A program made the translations under genes and the position numbers. Below, piece after piece: positions 1-7,870 of a stretch of DNA of 64,000 nucleotides (within the stretch, counting starts at the first letter, position 1; each line of letters opens with the position of its first letter). This DNA is from Paracidovorax citrulli (GTDB lineage Bacteria; Pseudomonadota; Gammaproteobacteria; Burkholderiales; Burkholderiaceae_C). Below the pieces are notes generated by a model, which saw nothing but the letters and a program-made list of their open reading frames with translations, was not told the DNA's origin and did not search any database. The DNA lies in assembly GCF_900100305.1 (NCBI RefSeq), contig NZ_FNEY01000009.1, forward strand, positions 84,387 to 148,386. Reading direction: 5' to 3'.

Positions 1-956
1 CGGCCTTCAACCCGGGCTTCCTGCACATCGAATGGCGCGACGGGCATTTCTACGGCAGCCTGATCGACATCCTCAACCGCGCCGCGCCCCTGGTGCTGGT
101 GTCGCTGGGCATGACCCTGGTGATCGCCACGCGCGGCATCGACATCTCGGTGGGTGCCACGGTGGCCATCGCCGCGGCCGTGGCCGCCTGGCTGATCGGC
201 GGATCGGTGTCGGCCACCGAAAGCCGCTTTCCGCTGCCGGTGGCCATCCTGGGCGCACTGGGTGTCGCGCTGCTGTGCGGCGTCTGGAACGGCGTGCTGG
301 TGGCCAGGGTGGGCATGCAGCCCATCATCGCCACGCTGATCCTGATGGTGGCGGGCCGGGGCATCGCCCAGCTCATCACCGACGGGCAGATCATCACCAT
401 CTACTACACCCCCTACTTCTTCATCGGCGGGGGCTATCTGGCCGGGCTGCCGTTCTCGCTCTTCGTGGCGGCGGCGGTGTTCGCCGTACTCCACCTCGCC
501 ATCACGCGCACGGCGCTGGGCCTGTTCATCCAGGCCGTGGGCGTCAATCCCACGGCGGCGCGGGTGGCCGGCGTGCAGGCGGGGCGGCTCATCATGGCGG
601 CCTACGTGTTCTGCGGCGCGTGCGCAGGCATCGCGGGCCTGCTCATCAGCTCCAACGTGAAGAGCGCGGACGGCAACAACGCCGGCCAGCTGATGGAGCT
701 GGACGCCATCCTGGCCGTGACGCTCGGCGGCACGGCGCTCACCGGCGGGCGCTTCAGCCTCGCGGGCAGCGTGATCGGCGCGCTCATCATCCAGACGCTG
801 ACCTACGCCATCTATTCGCTGGGCGTGCCGCCCGAGGTGAACCTCGTGGTCAAGGCGGTGGTGGTGTTCGTCGTCATGCTGCTGCAGTCGCCCGAGTTCC
901 GCGCCCAGGTGGGCCTGCTCGCGCGCCGCCCCGCCGCCGGGAGGGCCCTGCCATGA
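1..956 (+). CDS. ytfT: Sugar ABC transporter permease, 5' truncated by window edge
   Basis: Inner-membrane permease of a ribose/galactose-type ABC importer (BPD_transp_2 family). The open frame runs from base 3 without a start, so the N-terminus lies outside; 317 residues are visible. Family hallmarks are the TRGIDISVG stretch near residue 40 and the ALTGG...GSVIGA stretch in the last third, both typical of RbsC/YtfT permeases, with about eight hydrophobic segments visible. Its stop overlaps the next permease by 4 bases (ATGA), so the two are translationally coupled, as in the E. coli ytfQRT-yjfF galactofuranose system. The binding protein and ATPase should lie upstream. The substrate is inferred from context to be a galactose- or arabinose-type sugar. 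Confidence 0.88.
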   Translation, partial: AFNPGFLHIEWRDGHFYGSLIDILNRAAPLVLVSLGMTLVIATRGIDISVGATVAIAAAVAAWLIGGSVSATESRFPLPVAILGALGVALLCGVWNGVLVARVGMQPIIATLILMVAGRGIAQLITDGQIITIYYTPYFFIGGGYLAGLPFSLFVAAAVFAVLHLAITRTALGLFIQAVGVNPTAARVAGVQAGRLIMAAYVFCGACAGIAGLLISSNVKSADGNNAGQLMELDAILAVTLGGTALTGGRFSLAGSVIGALIIQTLTYAIYSLGVPPEVNLVVKAVVVFVVMLLQSPEFRAQVGLLARRPAAGRALP

Positions 957-1969
957 GCGCCGTCATGACCCCGGCCGCGGCCACGGCGCCCGCCACGCGC
1001 GGCCCGCGCCTGAACGCCAGGTACCTGCCGCTGGCCGCCACCATCGCGCTCTTCGTGGCCATGGCCACGCTCGGCTCGGTGCGCTACACGGGCTTTTTCT
1101 CGGCCCAGGTGTTCCTCAACCTGCTGATCGACAACGCCTTCCTGATCATCGTCGCCGTGGGCATGACCTTCGTCATCCTCTCGGGCGGCATCGACCTGTC
1201 GGTGGGCGCCGTGGTCGCGCTGACCACCATGGTGTTCGCGTCGCTGGTGGAGCGCCACGGCTGGAGCCCCGCGGCGGCCGTGCCCGTGGTGCTGCTGATG
1301 GGCACCTGCTTCGGCGCGTTCATGGGCTTCCTGATCGAGCGCTTCCGGCTGCAGCCCTTCATCGTGACGCTGGCCGGCATGTTCCTCGCGCGGGGCCTGT
1401 GCTACCTCATCAGCATCGACTCGATCAGCATCACGCACGAAGGCTATTCGGAACTCGCGCAGTGGCGCCTGCAGCTGTCCGAAACCGCCTCGATCTCGCC
1501 GGGTGCGCTGATCGCCATCGCCGTGGTGCTGGCCGGCGTCTTCATCGCGCACTGCACGCCGTTCGGCCGCGCGGTCTATGCCGTGGGCGGCAGCGAGCAC
1601 TCGGCCGTGCTGATGGGCCTGCCGGTGCGCTCCACGCTGGTGGGGGTCTATACGCTTTCGGGCTTCTGCTCGGCACTGGCCGGCGTGGTGTTCACCTTCT
1701 ACATGCTCTCGGGCTACGGGCTGCACGCCGTGGGCATGGAGCTGGACGCCATCGCCGCCGTCGTCATCGGCGGCACCCTGCTCACGGGCGGCGTGGGCTA
1801 CGTGGCCGGCACGCTCTTCGGCGTGCTGATGCTCGGAATCATCCAGACGCTCATCTCCTTCGACGGCACGCTCAGTTCGTGGTGGACGCGCATCGCCGTC
1901 GGCGTGCTGCTGTTCGTCTTCTGCCTGCTGCAACGCCTGCTCACGCGCCGCTCCGGCCGGCGGCGCTGA
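953..1969 (+). CDS. yjfF: Sugar ABC transporter permease (YjfF-like)
   Basis: Second permease subunit of the same importer, 338 residues. The LSGGIDLSVG motif lies near residue 80 and LLTGGVGYVAG near residue 280; roughly ten membrane segments are separated by short loops. It starts at the ATG inside the ATGA overlap with the upstream permease. Two different permeases in tandem suggest a heterodimeric channel, as in YtfT-YjfF. The next gene, a sugar-acid dehydratase, begins 53 bases downstream, so import and catabolism are probably co-transcribed. The exact sugar cannot be told from the permease alone. Confidence 0.9.
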   Translation: MSAVMTPAAATAPATRGPRLNARYLPLAATIALFVAMATLGSVRYTGFFSAQVFLNLLIDNAFLIIVAVGMTFVILSGGIDLSVGAVVALTTMVFASLVERHGWSPAAAVPVVLLMGTCFGAFMGFLIERFRLQPFIVTLAGMFLARGLCYLISIDSISITHEGYSELAQWRLQLSETASISPGALIAIAVVLAGVFIAHCTPFGRAVYAVGGSEHSAVLMGLPVRSTLVGVYTLSGFCSALAGVVFTFYMLSGYGLHAVGMELDAIAAVVIGGTLLTGGVGYVAGTLFGVLMLGIIQTLISFDGTLSSWWTRIAVGVLLFVFCLLQRLLTRRSGRRR

Positions 1970-2022
1970 CCCGACCCCGCCCTTTTCGCTTTCCTTTCCC
2001 GCATCCCTCCCGAGCTCCCACG

Positions 2023-3756
2023 ATGACCACCCCTCCGCGCAAACTCCGCTCCACCGAATGGTTCGGCACGGCCGACAAGAACGGCTTCATGTACCGCAGC
2101 TGGATGAAGAACCAGGGCATCCCCGACCATGAGTTCGACGGCCGCCCGATCATCGGCATCTGCAACACCTGGTCCGAACTCACGCCCTGCAACGCGCACT
2201 TCCGCAAGATCGCCGAGCACGTCAAGCGCGGCATCTACGAAGCGGGCGGCTTCCCGGTCGAATTCCCGGTGTTCTCCAACGGCGAATCCAACCTGCGCCC
2301 CACCGCCATGCTCACGCGCAACCTGGCCAGCATGGATGTGGAAGAAGCCATCCGCGGCAACCCGATCGACGCCGTCGTGCTGCTCACGGGCTGCGACAAG
2401 ACCACGCCCGCGCTGCTGATGGGCGCGGCCAGCTGCGACGTGCCGGCCATCGTGGTCACGGGCGGGCCCATGCTCAACGGCAAGCTGGCCGGCAAGGACA
2501 TCGGCTCGGGCACGGCCGTGTGGCAGCTGCACGAATCCCTGAAGGCGGGCGAGATCGAGTTGCACCAGTTCCTCGCGGCCGAAGGCGGCATGTCGCGCTC
2601 GGCCGGCACCTGCAACACCATGGGCACGGCCAGCACCATGGCCTGCATGGCCGAATCGCTGGGCACCTCGCTGCCGCACAACGCCGCGATTCCCGCGGTG
2701 GACGCGCGCCGCTACGTGCTGGCGCACATGTCCGGCAAGCGCATCGTCGAGATGGCGCACGAAGGGCTCACGCTCTCGAAGATCCTGACGCGCGAAGCCT
2801 TCGAGAACGCCATCCGCACCAACGCCGCCATCGGCGGCTCGACCAATGCCGTCATCCACCTGAAGGCGATCGCCGGCCGCATCGGCGTGCAGCTCGACCT
2901 GGAGGACTGGACCCGCATCGGGCGCGGCACGCCCACGCTGGTGGACCTGCAGCCCTCGGGCCGCTTCCTGATGGAGGAGTTCTACTACGCGGGCGGCCTG
3001 CCCGCCGTGCTGCGCCGCCTGGGCGAGAACGGCCTGCTGCCCCACCCCGACGCGCTCACCGTGAACGGCAGGAGCCTGTGGGACAACGTGCGCGACGCGC
3101 CCCAGTACAACGACGAGGTGATCCGCCCGCTGGACAACCCGCTGATCGCGGATGGCGGCATCTGCATCCTGCGCGGCAACCTGGCGCCGCGCGGCGCGGT
3201 GCTCAAGCCTTCGGCCGCCACGCCCGAGCTGCTCCGGCACCGGGGCCGCGCCGTGGTGTTCGAGAACCTGGAGCACTACAAGGAGCGCATCGTCGATGAG
3301 GACCTGGACATCGACGCCAGCTGCGTGATGGTCATGAAGAACTGCGGCCCCAAGGGCTACCCCGGCATGGCCGAGGTGGGCAACATGGGCCTGCCGCCCA
3401 AGCTGCTGCGGCAGGGCGTGAAGGACATGGTCCGCATCTCCGACGCGCGCATGAGCGGCACCGCCTACGGCACCGTGGTGCTGCACGTGGCGCCCGAGGC
3501 CGCGGCCGGCGGGCCGCTGGCCGCCGTGCGCGACGGCGACTTCATCGAGCTGGACTGCGAACAGGGGCGCCTGCACCTGGACATCAGTGACGAGGAACTG
3601 GCCTCGCGCCTGGCCGAACTGGCCGCCACCGACCATGGCGGCCGCGGCGGGTACCAGCGCCTGTACGTCGATCACGTGCTGCAGGCCGACGAAGGCTGCG
3701 ACTTCGATTTCCTGGTGGGGTGCCGTGGCGCCGCCGTACCCCGCCATTCACACTGA
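2023..3756 (+). CDS. IlvD/Edd-family aldonate dehydratase (probable L-arabinonate dehydratase)
   Basis: Iron-sulfur dehydratase of 577 residues that should convert a sugar acid to its 2-keto-3-deoxy acid. The three cluster cysteines expected for the family are C47 (ICNTW), C124 (TGCDKTTP) and C197 (GTCNTMGTAST). Length and the pairing with a downstream DHDPS-family protein fit L-arabinonate dehydratase of the non-phosphorylating pentose pathway better than branched-chain biosynthesis IlvD. Specificity for D-galactonate or D-fuconate cannot be excluded, but D-galactonate is already covered by the dgoD product in the same cluster. Start chosen at the first ATG after the permease stop; no strong ribosome site is visible. 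Confidence 0.85.
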   Translation: MTTPPRKLRSTEWFGTADKNGFMYRSWMKNQGIPDHEFDGRPIIGICNTWSELTPCNAHFRKIAEHVKRGIYEAGGFPVEFPVFSNGESNLRPTAMLTRNLASMDVEEAIRGNPIDAVVLLTGCDKTTPALLMGAASCDVPAIVVTGGPMLNGKLAGKDIGSGTAVWQLHESLKAGEIELHQFLAAEGGMSRSAGTCNTMGTASTMACMAESLGTSLPHNAAIPAVDARRYVLAHMSGKRIVEMAHEGLTLSKILTREAFENAIRTNAAIGGSTNAVIHLKAIAGRIGVQLDLEDWTRIGRGTPTLVDLQPSGRFLMEEFYYAGGLPAVLRRLGENGLLPHPDALTVNGRSLWDNVRDAPQYNDEVIRPLDNPLIADGGICILRGNLAPRGAVLKPSAATPELLRHRGRAVVFENLEHYKERIVDEDLDIDASCVMVMKNCGPKGYPGMAEVGNMGLPPKLLRQGVKDMVRISDARMSGTAYGTVVLHVAPEAAAGGPLAAVRDGDFIELDCEQGRLHLDISDEELASRLAELAATDHGGRGGYQRLYVDHVLQADEGCDFDFLVGCRGAAVPRHSH

Positions 3757-3757
3757 T

Positions 3758-3924
3758 GGACACCCCCCTGAGGCGCTGCGCGCCTTCCCCCCGCTCTCGC
3801 AACGCTGCGCGTTGCGGGCAGGGGGACGCAGCCGGCGCGGCGGGGCGGCCCTTGCGCGGCTGCACTGGCCTTGGGCCGCGCCAGTTGCCGGGGCTGTGCT
3901 CCAAGCGAGACGCCGAGCAGGCCT
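3758..3924. repeat. Comamonadaceae-type GC-rich intergenic repeat
   Basis: The gap between the dehydratase and the DHDPS-family gene is filled by a GC-rich element with a run of C (CCCCCCTGAGGCGCTGCG), an exact 8-bp hairpin CGCAACGC-tgc-GCGTTGCG at 3798-3816, and GGGGGACGCAGCC after it. From memory, near-identical elements recur in intergenic regions of Acidovorax and related genera. No gene is visible in it. It interrupts an otherwise tight operon and may affect mRNA stability. Confidence 0.6.
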
Positions 3925-3950
3925 GACTTCAACCATGACTTCGTGACCTT

Positions 3951-4889
3951 ATGCCCCCAAAACACTCTGCCCTGAATCCACGCTACCGCGGCATCTTCCC
4001 GGTCGTGCCGACCACGTTCCACGAGGACGGCAGCCTCGATCTGGAAAGCCAGAAGCGCTGCCTGGATTTCATGATCGACGCCGGCGTCGATGGCCTGTGC
4101 ATCCTGGCCAACTTCTCCGAGCAGTTCTCGCTGTCGGACGCCGAGCGCGAGATCCTCACGCGCACGTCGCTGGAGCACGTCGCGGGCCGGGTGCCGGTGA
4201 TCGTCACCACCACGCACTACGGCACCCGCGTGTGCGCCGAGCGCAGCCGCGCCGCGCAGGACATGGGCGCGGCCATGGTGATGGTGATGCCGCCCTACCA
4301 CGGCGCCACCTTCCGCGTGCCCGAGGCGCAGATCCACGAGTTCTATGCCCGCGTATCCGACGCCATCGACATTCCCATCATGGTGCAGGACGCACCGGCC
4401 AGCGGCACCGTGCTGTCCGCCCCCTTCCTCGCCCGCATGGCGCAGGAGATCGAGCACCTGGCCTACTTCAAGATCGAGACCCCCGGTGCCGCCAGCAAGC
4501 TGCGCGAGCTGATCCGCCTGGGCGGCGATGCCATCGAAGGGCCGTGGGACGGCGAGGAAGCCATCACCCTGCTGGCCGACCTGGACGCGGGCGCCACGGG
4601 CGCGATGACGGGCGGCGCCTTCCCGGATGGCATCCGCCCCATCATCGAGGCCCACCGCCAGGGCGACAGGGACCAGGCCTTCGCGCTCTACCAGCGCTGG
4701 CTGCCGCTCATCAACCACGAGAACCGCCAGGGCGGCATCCTCACCGCCAAGGCGCTGATGAAGGAAGGCGGCGTGATCGCCTGCGAGGCCGGCCGCCACC
4801 CGTTCCCGCCCATGCACCCCGAGGTGCGCCGCGGCCTGATCGACATCGCGCGCCGGCTCGACCCGCTGGTGCTGCGCTGGGCCCGCTGA
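3951..4889 (+). CDS. DHDPS/NAL-family dehydratase or aldolase (probable L-2-keto-3-deoxyarabonate dehydratase)
   Basis: A TIM-barrel class I enzyme of 312 residues, close to the usual 300 of the DHDPS family. The Schiff-base lysine is K174 in LAYFKIETPG. The stretch that in true DapA carries the catalytic tyrosine (LYN-P-RT) instead reads MVQDAPASG, so lysine biosynthesis is unlikely. Directly downstream of an IlvD-type aldonate dehydratase, the best guess is L-2-keto-3-deoxyarabonate dehydratase, giving alpha-ketoglutarate semialdehyde. No semialdehyde dehydrogenase is adjacent, so the branch is incomplete within this cluster. Confidence 0.8.
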   Translation: MPPKHSALNPRYRGIFPVVPTTFHEDGSLDLESQKRCLDFMIDAGVDGLCILANFSEQFSLSDAEREILTRTSLEHVAGRVPVIVTTTHYGTRVCAERSRAAQDMGAAMVMVMPPYHGATFRVPEAQIHEFYARVSDAIDIPIMVQDAPASGTVLSAPFLARMAQEIEHLAYFKIETPGAASKLRELIRLGGDAIEGPWDGEEAITLLADLDAGATGAMTGGAFPDGIRPIIEAHRQGDRDQAFALYQRWLPLINHENRQGGILTAKALMKEGGVIACEAGRHPFPPMHPEVRRGLIDIARRLDPLVLRWAR

Positions 4890-4902
4890 GCCGGCTGCCG
4901 CC

Positions 4903-5955
4903 ATGGACGACCACGCCGCCGACCTCCAGGCCACCCGCCTCGTCGCCCTCGACTGGGGCACCAGTTCGCTGCGCGCCTACCGCCTGGGCGACGGGGGCCG
5001 CGTACTGGAGTTGCGCCACCGGCCCTGGGGCATCATGCACCTGCCGCCCGCGCCCGCGGGCACAGACGCCGGCACGGACGCGGCCTTCGAGCGCGCCCTG
5101 CAGGACGCCTGCGGCGACTGGCTGGCTGCCGCGCCGCACCTTCCGCTGCTCGCCTGCGGCATGGTGGGCAGTGCCCAGGGCTGGCGCGAGGCGCGCTACC
5201 TGCACACGCCCGCCTCGCTCGATGCGCTGGCGCAAGGGCTGACCCGGGTGGAACGCCCCGGCGGCCAGCCGCTGCACATCGTGCCCGGCCTGCTGCAGCC
5301 CGGGGACCTCCCCAACGTGATGCGCGGCGAAGAGACCCAGGTGCTGGGCGTGCTGGCCCTGCGGCCCGCCGAAGACGCGGGCCCCTGGCTGGTCGGCCTG
5401 CCCGGCTCCCACAGCAAGTGGGTGGTGGCGCAGCGCGGCGGCATCGAGGGCTTCCACACCTTCATGACGGGCGAGGTGTTCGCCGCGCTGCGCGGCCACA
5501 CCATCCTGGGCCGGACCATGGCCCCGGCGGGCGCGCAGGACGGCGCCGCGCCCCAAGACGCCGCCTTCCTGCGTGGCCTGGAAGTGGCGTGCGGCAGCGA
5601 CGCCGGCCTGGGCCTGCTCTCGCACATCTTCAGCACCCGGACCCTGGGGCTCACGGGCGTGCTGCCCGCCAGCGCCCAGGCCGACTACCTCTCGGGCCTG
5701 CTCATCGGGCACGAGGTCGCCGCCCTCGCCCGGGTGCACCCGCCGGGCAGCGCCGCGGCGCCCGTCCAGCCGCTGCTCTGCGGCGAGCCGGACCTGTGCC
5801 GCCGCTACGCGCTGGCCCTGCGGCTGCAGGGCTTCGCCGAGCCCGCCATCGCCGCCCAGGCCACCCCCACCGGTCTCTGGCAGATCGCCCGGGCCGCCGG
5901 CCTGCCGGCCCCGGACGCGCCGCAACCTTCATCCGCAGAAAGCCTTGCCGCATGA
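4903..5955 (+). CDS. dgoK: 2-dehydro-3-deoxygalactonokinase
   Basis: Cytoplasmic kinase of 350 residues that phosphorylates 2-keto-3-deoxygalactonate in the De Ley-Doudoroff galactose pathway. The N-terminal phosphate-binding signature LDWGTSSLRAY is clear, and later stretches such as GEETQVLG and GLPGSHSKWV are typical of DgoK. Starts 13 bases after the DHDPS-family stop and ends in a 4-base ATGA overlap with dgoA, so translation of kinase and aldolase is coupled. Together with dgoA and dgoD it makes a full galactonate to pyruvate plus glyceraldehyde 3-phosphate route. Confidence 0.92.
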   Translation: MDDHAADLQATRLVALDWGTSSLRAYRLGDGGRVLELRHRPWGIMHLPPAPAGTDAGTDAAFERALQDACGDWLAAAPHLPLLACGMVGSAQGWREARYLHTPASLDALAQGLTRVERPGGQPLHIVPGLLQPGDLPNVMRGEETQVLGVLALRPAEDAGPWLVGLPGSHSKWVVAQRGGIEGFHTFMTGEVFAALRGHTILGRTMAPAGAQDGAAPQDAAFLRGLEVACGSDAGLGLLSHIFSTRTLGLTGVLPASAQADYLSGLLIGHEVAALARVHPPGSAAAPVQPLLCGEPDLCRRYALALRLQGFAEPAIAAQATPTGLWQIARAAGLPAPDAPQPSSAESLAA

Positions 5956-6671
5956 CCACCATCGACCACACCCTGTTCCACGCCCTGCAGCGCTGCGGCC
6001 TCATCGCCATCCTGCGCGGCATCCAGCCCCATGAGGCCGCACCTATCGGCCAGGCCCTGTACGACGCGGGCTTGCGCATCATCGAGGTGCCGCTCAATTC
6101 CCCCGAGCCGCTGGCCAGCATCCGCGCCCTGCGGGACGCCCTGCCCGCCGACTGCGTGGTCGGCGCAGGCACGGTGCTCTCCGCGCAGGACTGCGCCGAC
6201 GTGGCCGGGGCCGGCGGGCAGATCATCGTCATGCCGCACAGCGACCCGGCCGTGATCCGCGCCGCGCGCGCGGCCGGCCTGGCCTGCGCGCCCGGCGTGG
6301 CGACGCTGACCGAGGCCTATGCCGCGCTGGCCGCCGGCGCCAACCTGCTCAAGCTCTTCCCGGCGGAAGCGCTTCCGCCCGCCGTGCTCAAGGCCTGGCG
6401 CGCGGTGATCCCGCACAGCGTGGCGCTGGCGCCCGTCGGCGGCATCGCGCCGGAAAGCATCGCGCCCTATGCGGCGGCGGGGGCCAGCGGCTTCGGCCTG
6501 GGCTCGGCCCTCTACCGCCCCGGCAACAGCGCGGCCGACGTGGCCCGCAAGGCCGTCGCCTTCATCCAGGCCTGGCACGACGCCTACGGCATGGCCCGCA
6601 CCTGCGGACAGGGCGCCGCGCCGGCCGCCGCGGCCACCCGTTCCTCTCCCGACGCAGCCACCGTTTCCTGA
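5952..6671 (+). CDS. dgoA: 2-dehydro-3-deoxy-6-phosphogalactonate aldolase
   Basis: Class I KDPG/KDPGal aldolase of 239 residues, cleaving 2-keto-3-deoxy-6-phosphogalactonate to pyruvate and glyceraldehyde 3-phosphate. The catalytic pair is visible as E45 in RIIEVPL and the Schiff-base K134 in [34 protein letters not shown] phosphate-binding segment, shown here only by its ends, lies near residues 165-190. The C-terminal ~25 residues (Ala/Pro/Ser-rich) extend past the family core and look unstructured. The start is fixed by the ATGA overlap with dgoK. Confidence 0.93.
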   Translation: MTTIDHTLFHALQRCGLIAILRGIQPHEAAPIGQALYDAGLRIIEVPLNSPEPLASIRALRDALPADCVVGAGTVLSAQDCADVAGAGGQIIVMPHSDPAVIRAARAAGLACAPGVATLTEAYAALAAGANLLKLFPAEALPPAVLKAWRAVIPHSVALAPVGGIAPESIAPYAAAGASGFGLGSALYRPGNSAADVARKAVAFIQAWHDAYGMARTCGQGAAPAAAATRSSPDAATVS

Positions 6672-6687
6672 CATTTCCCCCCCTCCC

Positions 6688-7836
6688 ATGAAGATCACCC
6701 GATTGACCACGTTCCTGGTGCCGCCGCGCTGGTGCTTCCTGAAGATCGAAACCGACGAAGGCATCGACGGCTGGGGCGAGCCCATCCTCGAAGGCCGTGC
6801 CCACACCGTGGCCGCCGCCGTGGAGGAACTGGCCGACTACCTCGTCGGCAAGGACCCGCGCAACATCGAGGACCACTGGACGGTGCTCTACCGCGGCGGC
6901 TTCTACCGCGGCGGTGGCATCCACATGAGCGCGCTGGCCGGCATCGACCAGGCGCTGTGGGACATCAAGGGCAAGGCCCTGGGCGTGCCGGTGTCCGAGC
7001 TGCTGGGCGGCGGCGTGCGCGACCGCATCCGCGTCTACAGCTGGATCGGCGGCGACCGGCCGGCCGAGACCGCGCGCCAGGCCCGCGACGCGGTGGACCG
7101 GGGATTCACCGCGGTGAAGATGAACGGAACGGAAGAAATGCAGTTCGTGGACACGTTCGACAAGGTGGAGCGCTGCCTGCAGAACGTGGCCGCCGTGCGC
7201 GAGGCCGTGGGCCCGCACGTGGGCATCGGCGTGGACTTCCACGGCCGCGTCCACCGGCCCATGGCCAAGGTGCTCATCAAGGAACTGGAGCCCTACCGGC
7301 TGATGTTCATCGAGGAGCCCGTGCTCAGCGAGCACGACGAGGCCCTCAAGGAGATCGCGCGCATCTCGTCCACGCCCATCGCGCTGGGCGAGCGGCTCTA
7401 CTCGCGCTGGGACTTCAAGCGCGTGCTGCAGGAGGGCTATGCGGACATCGTCCAGCCCGACCCGTCCCATGCCGGCGGCATCACCGAAACGCGCAAGATC
7501 GCGTCCATGGCCGAGGCCTACGACGTGGCCCTGGCGCTGCACTGCCCCCTGGGGCCCATCGCGCTGGCGGCCAACCTGCAGCTCGACGCGGTCTGCTACA
7601 ACGCCTTCATCCAGGAGCAGAGCCTCGGCATCCACTACAACCAGGACAACGACCTGATGGACTACGTGTCCAACCCGCAGGTCTTCGCCTACCAGGACGG
7701 CATGGTGGCCATCCCGCGCGGCCCGGGCCTGGGCATCGAGGTCAACGAAGACTACGTGCGCGAGCGCGCCGCGCAGGGCCACCGCTGGCGCAACCCGGTG
7801 TGGCGCCACCGGGACGGCAGCCTCGCGGAATGGTGA
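6688..7836 (+). CDS. dgoD: D-galactonate dehydratase
   Basis: Enolase-superfamily dehydratase of 382 residues, the same length as E. coli DgoD. Catalytic features line up: metal ligand D183 and acid H185 in GVDFHGRVH, further metal ligands in FIEEPV and ALGERLY, and the base histidine in [10 protein letters not shown]. It turns D-galactonate into 2-keto-3-deoxygalactonate for DgoK. It lies 16 bases after dgoA and is the last gene of the cluster; the next gene is convergent. Confidence 0.95.
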   Translation: MKITRLTTFLVPPRWCFLKIETDEGIDGWGEPILEGRAHTVAAAVEELADYLVGKDPRNIEDHWTVLYRGGFYRGGGIHMSALAGIDQALWDIKGKALGVPVSELLGGGVRDRIRVYSWIGGDRPAETARQARDAVDRGFTAVKMNGTEEMQFVDTFDKVERCLQNVAAVREAVGPHVGIGVDFHGRVHRPMAKVLIKELEPYRLMFIEEPVLSEHDEALKEIARISSTPIALGERLYSRWDFKRVLQEGYADIVQPDPSHAGGITETRKIASMAEAYDVALALHCPLGPIALAANLQLDAVCYNAFIQEQSLGIHYNQDNDLMDYVSNPQVFAYQDGMVAIPRGPGLGIEVNEDYVRERAAQGHRWRNPVWRHRDGSLAEW

Positions 7837-7870
7837 TGCCCGCCACGGGCGGCCTGCGCCCCCGCCGGCG

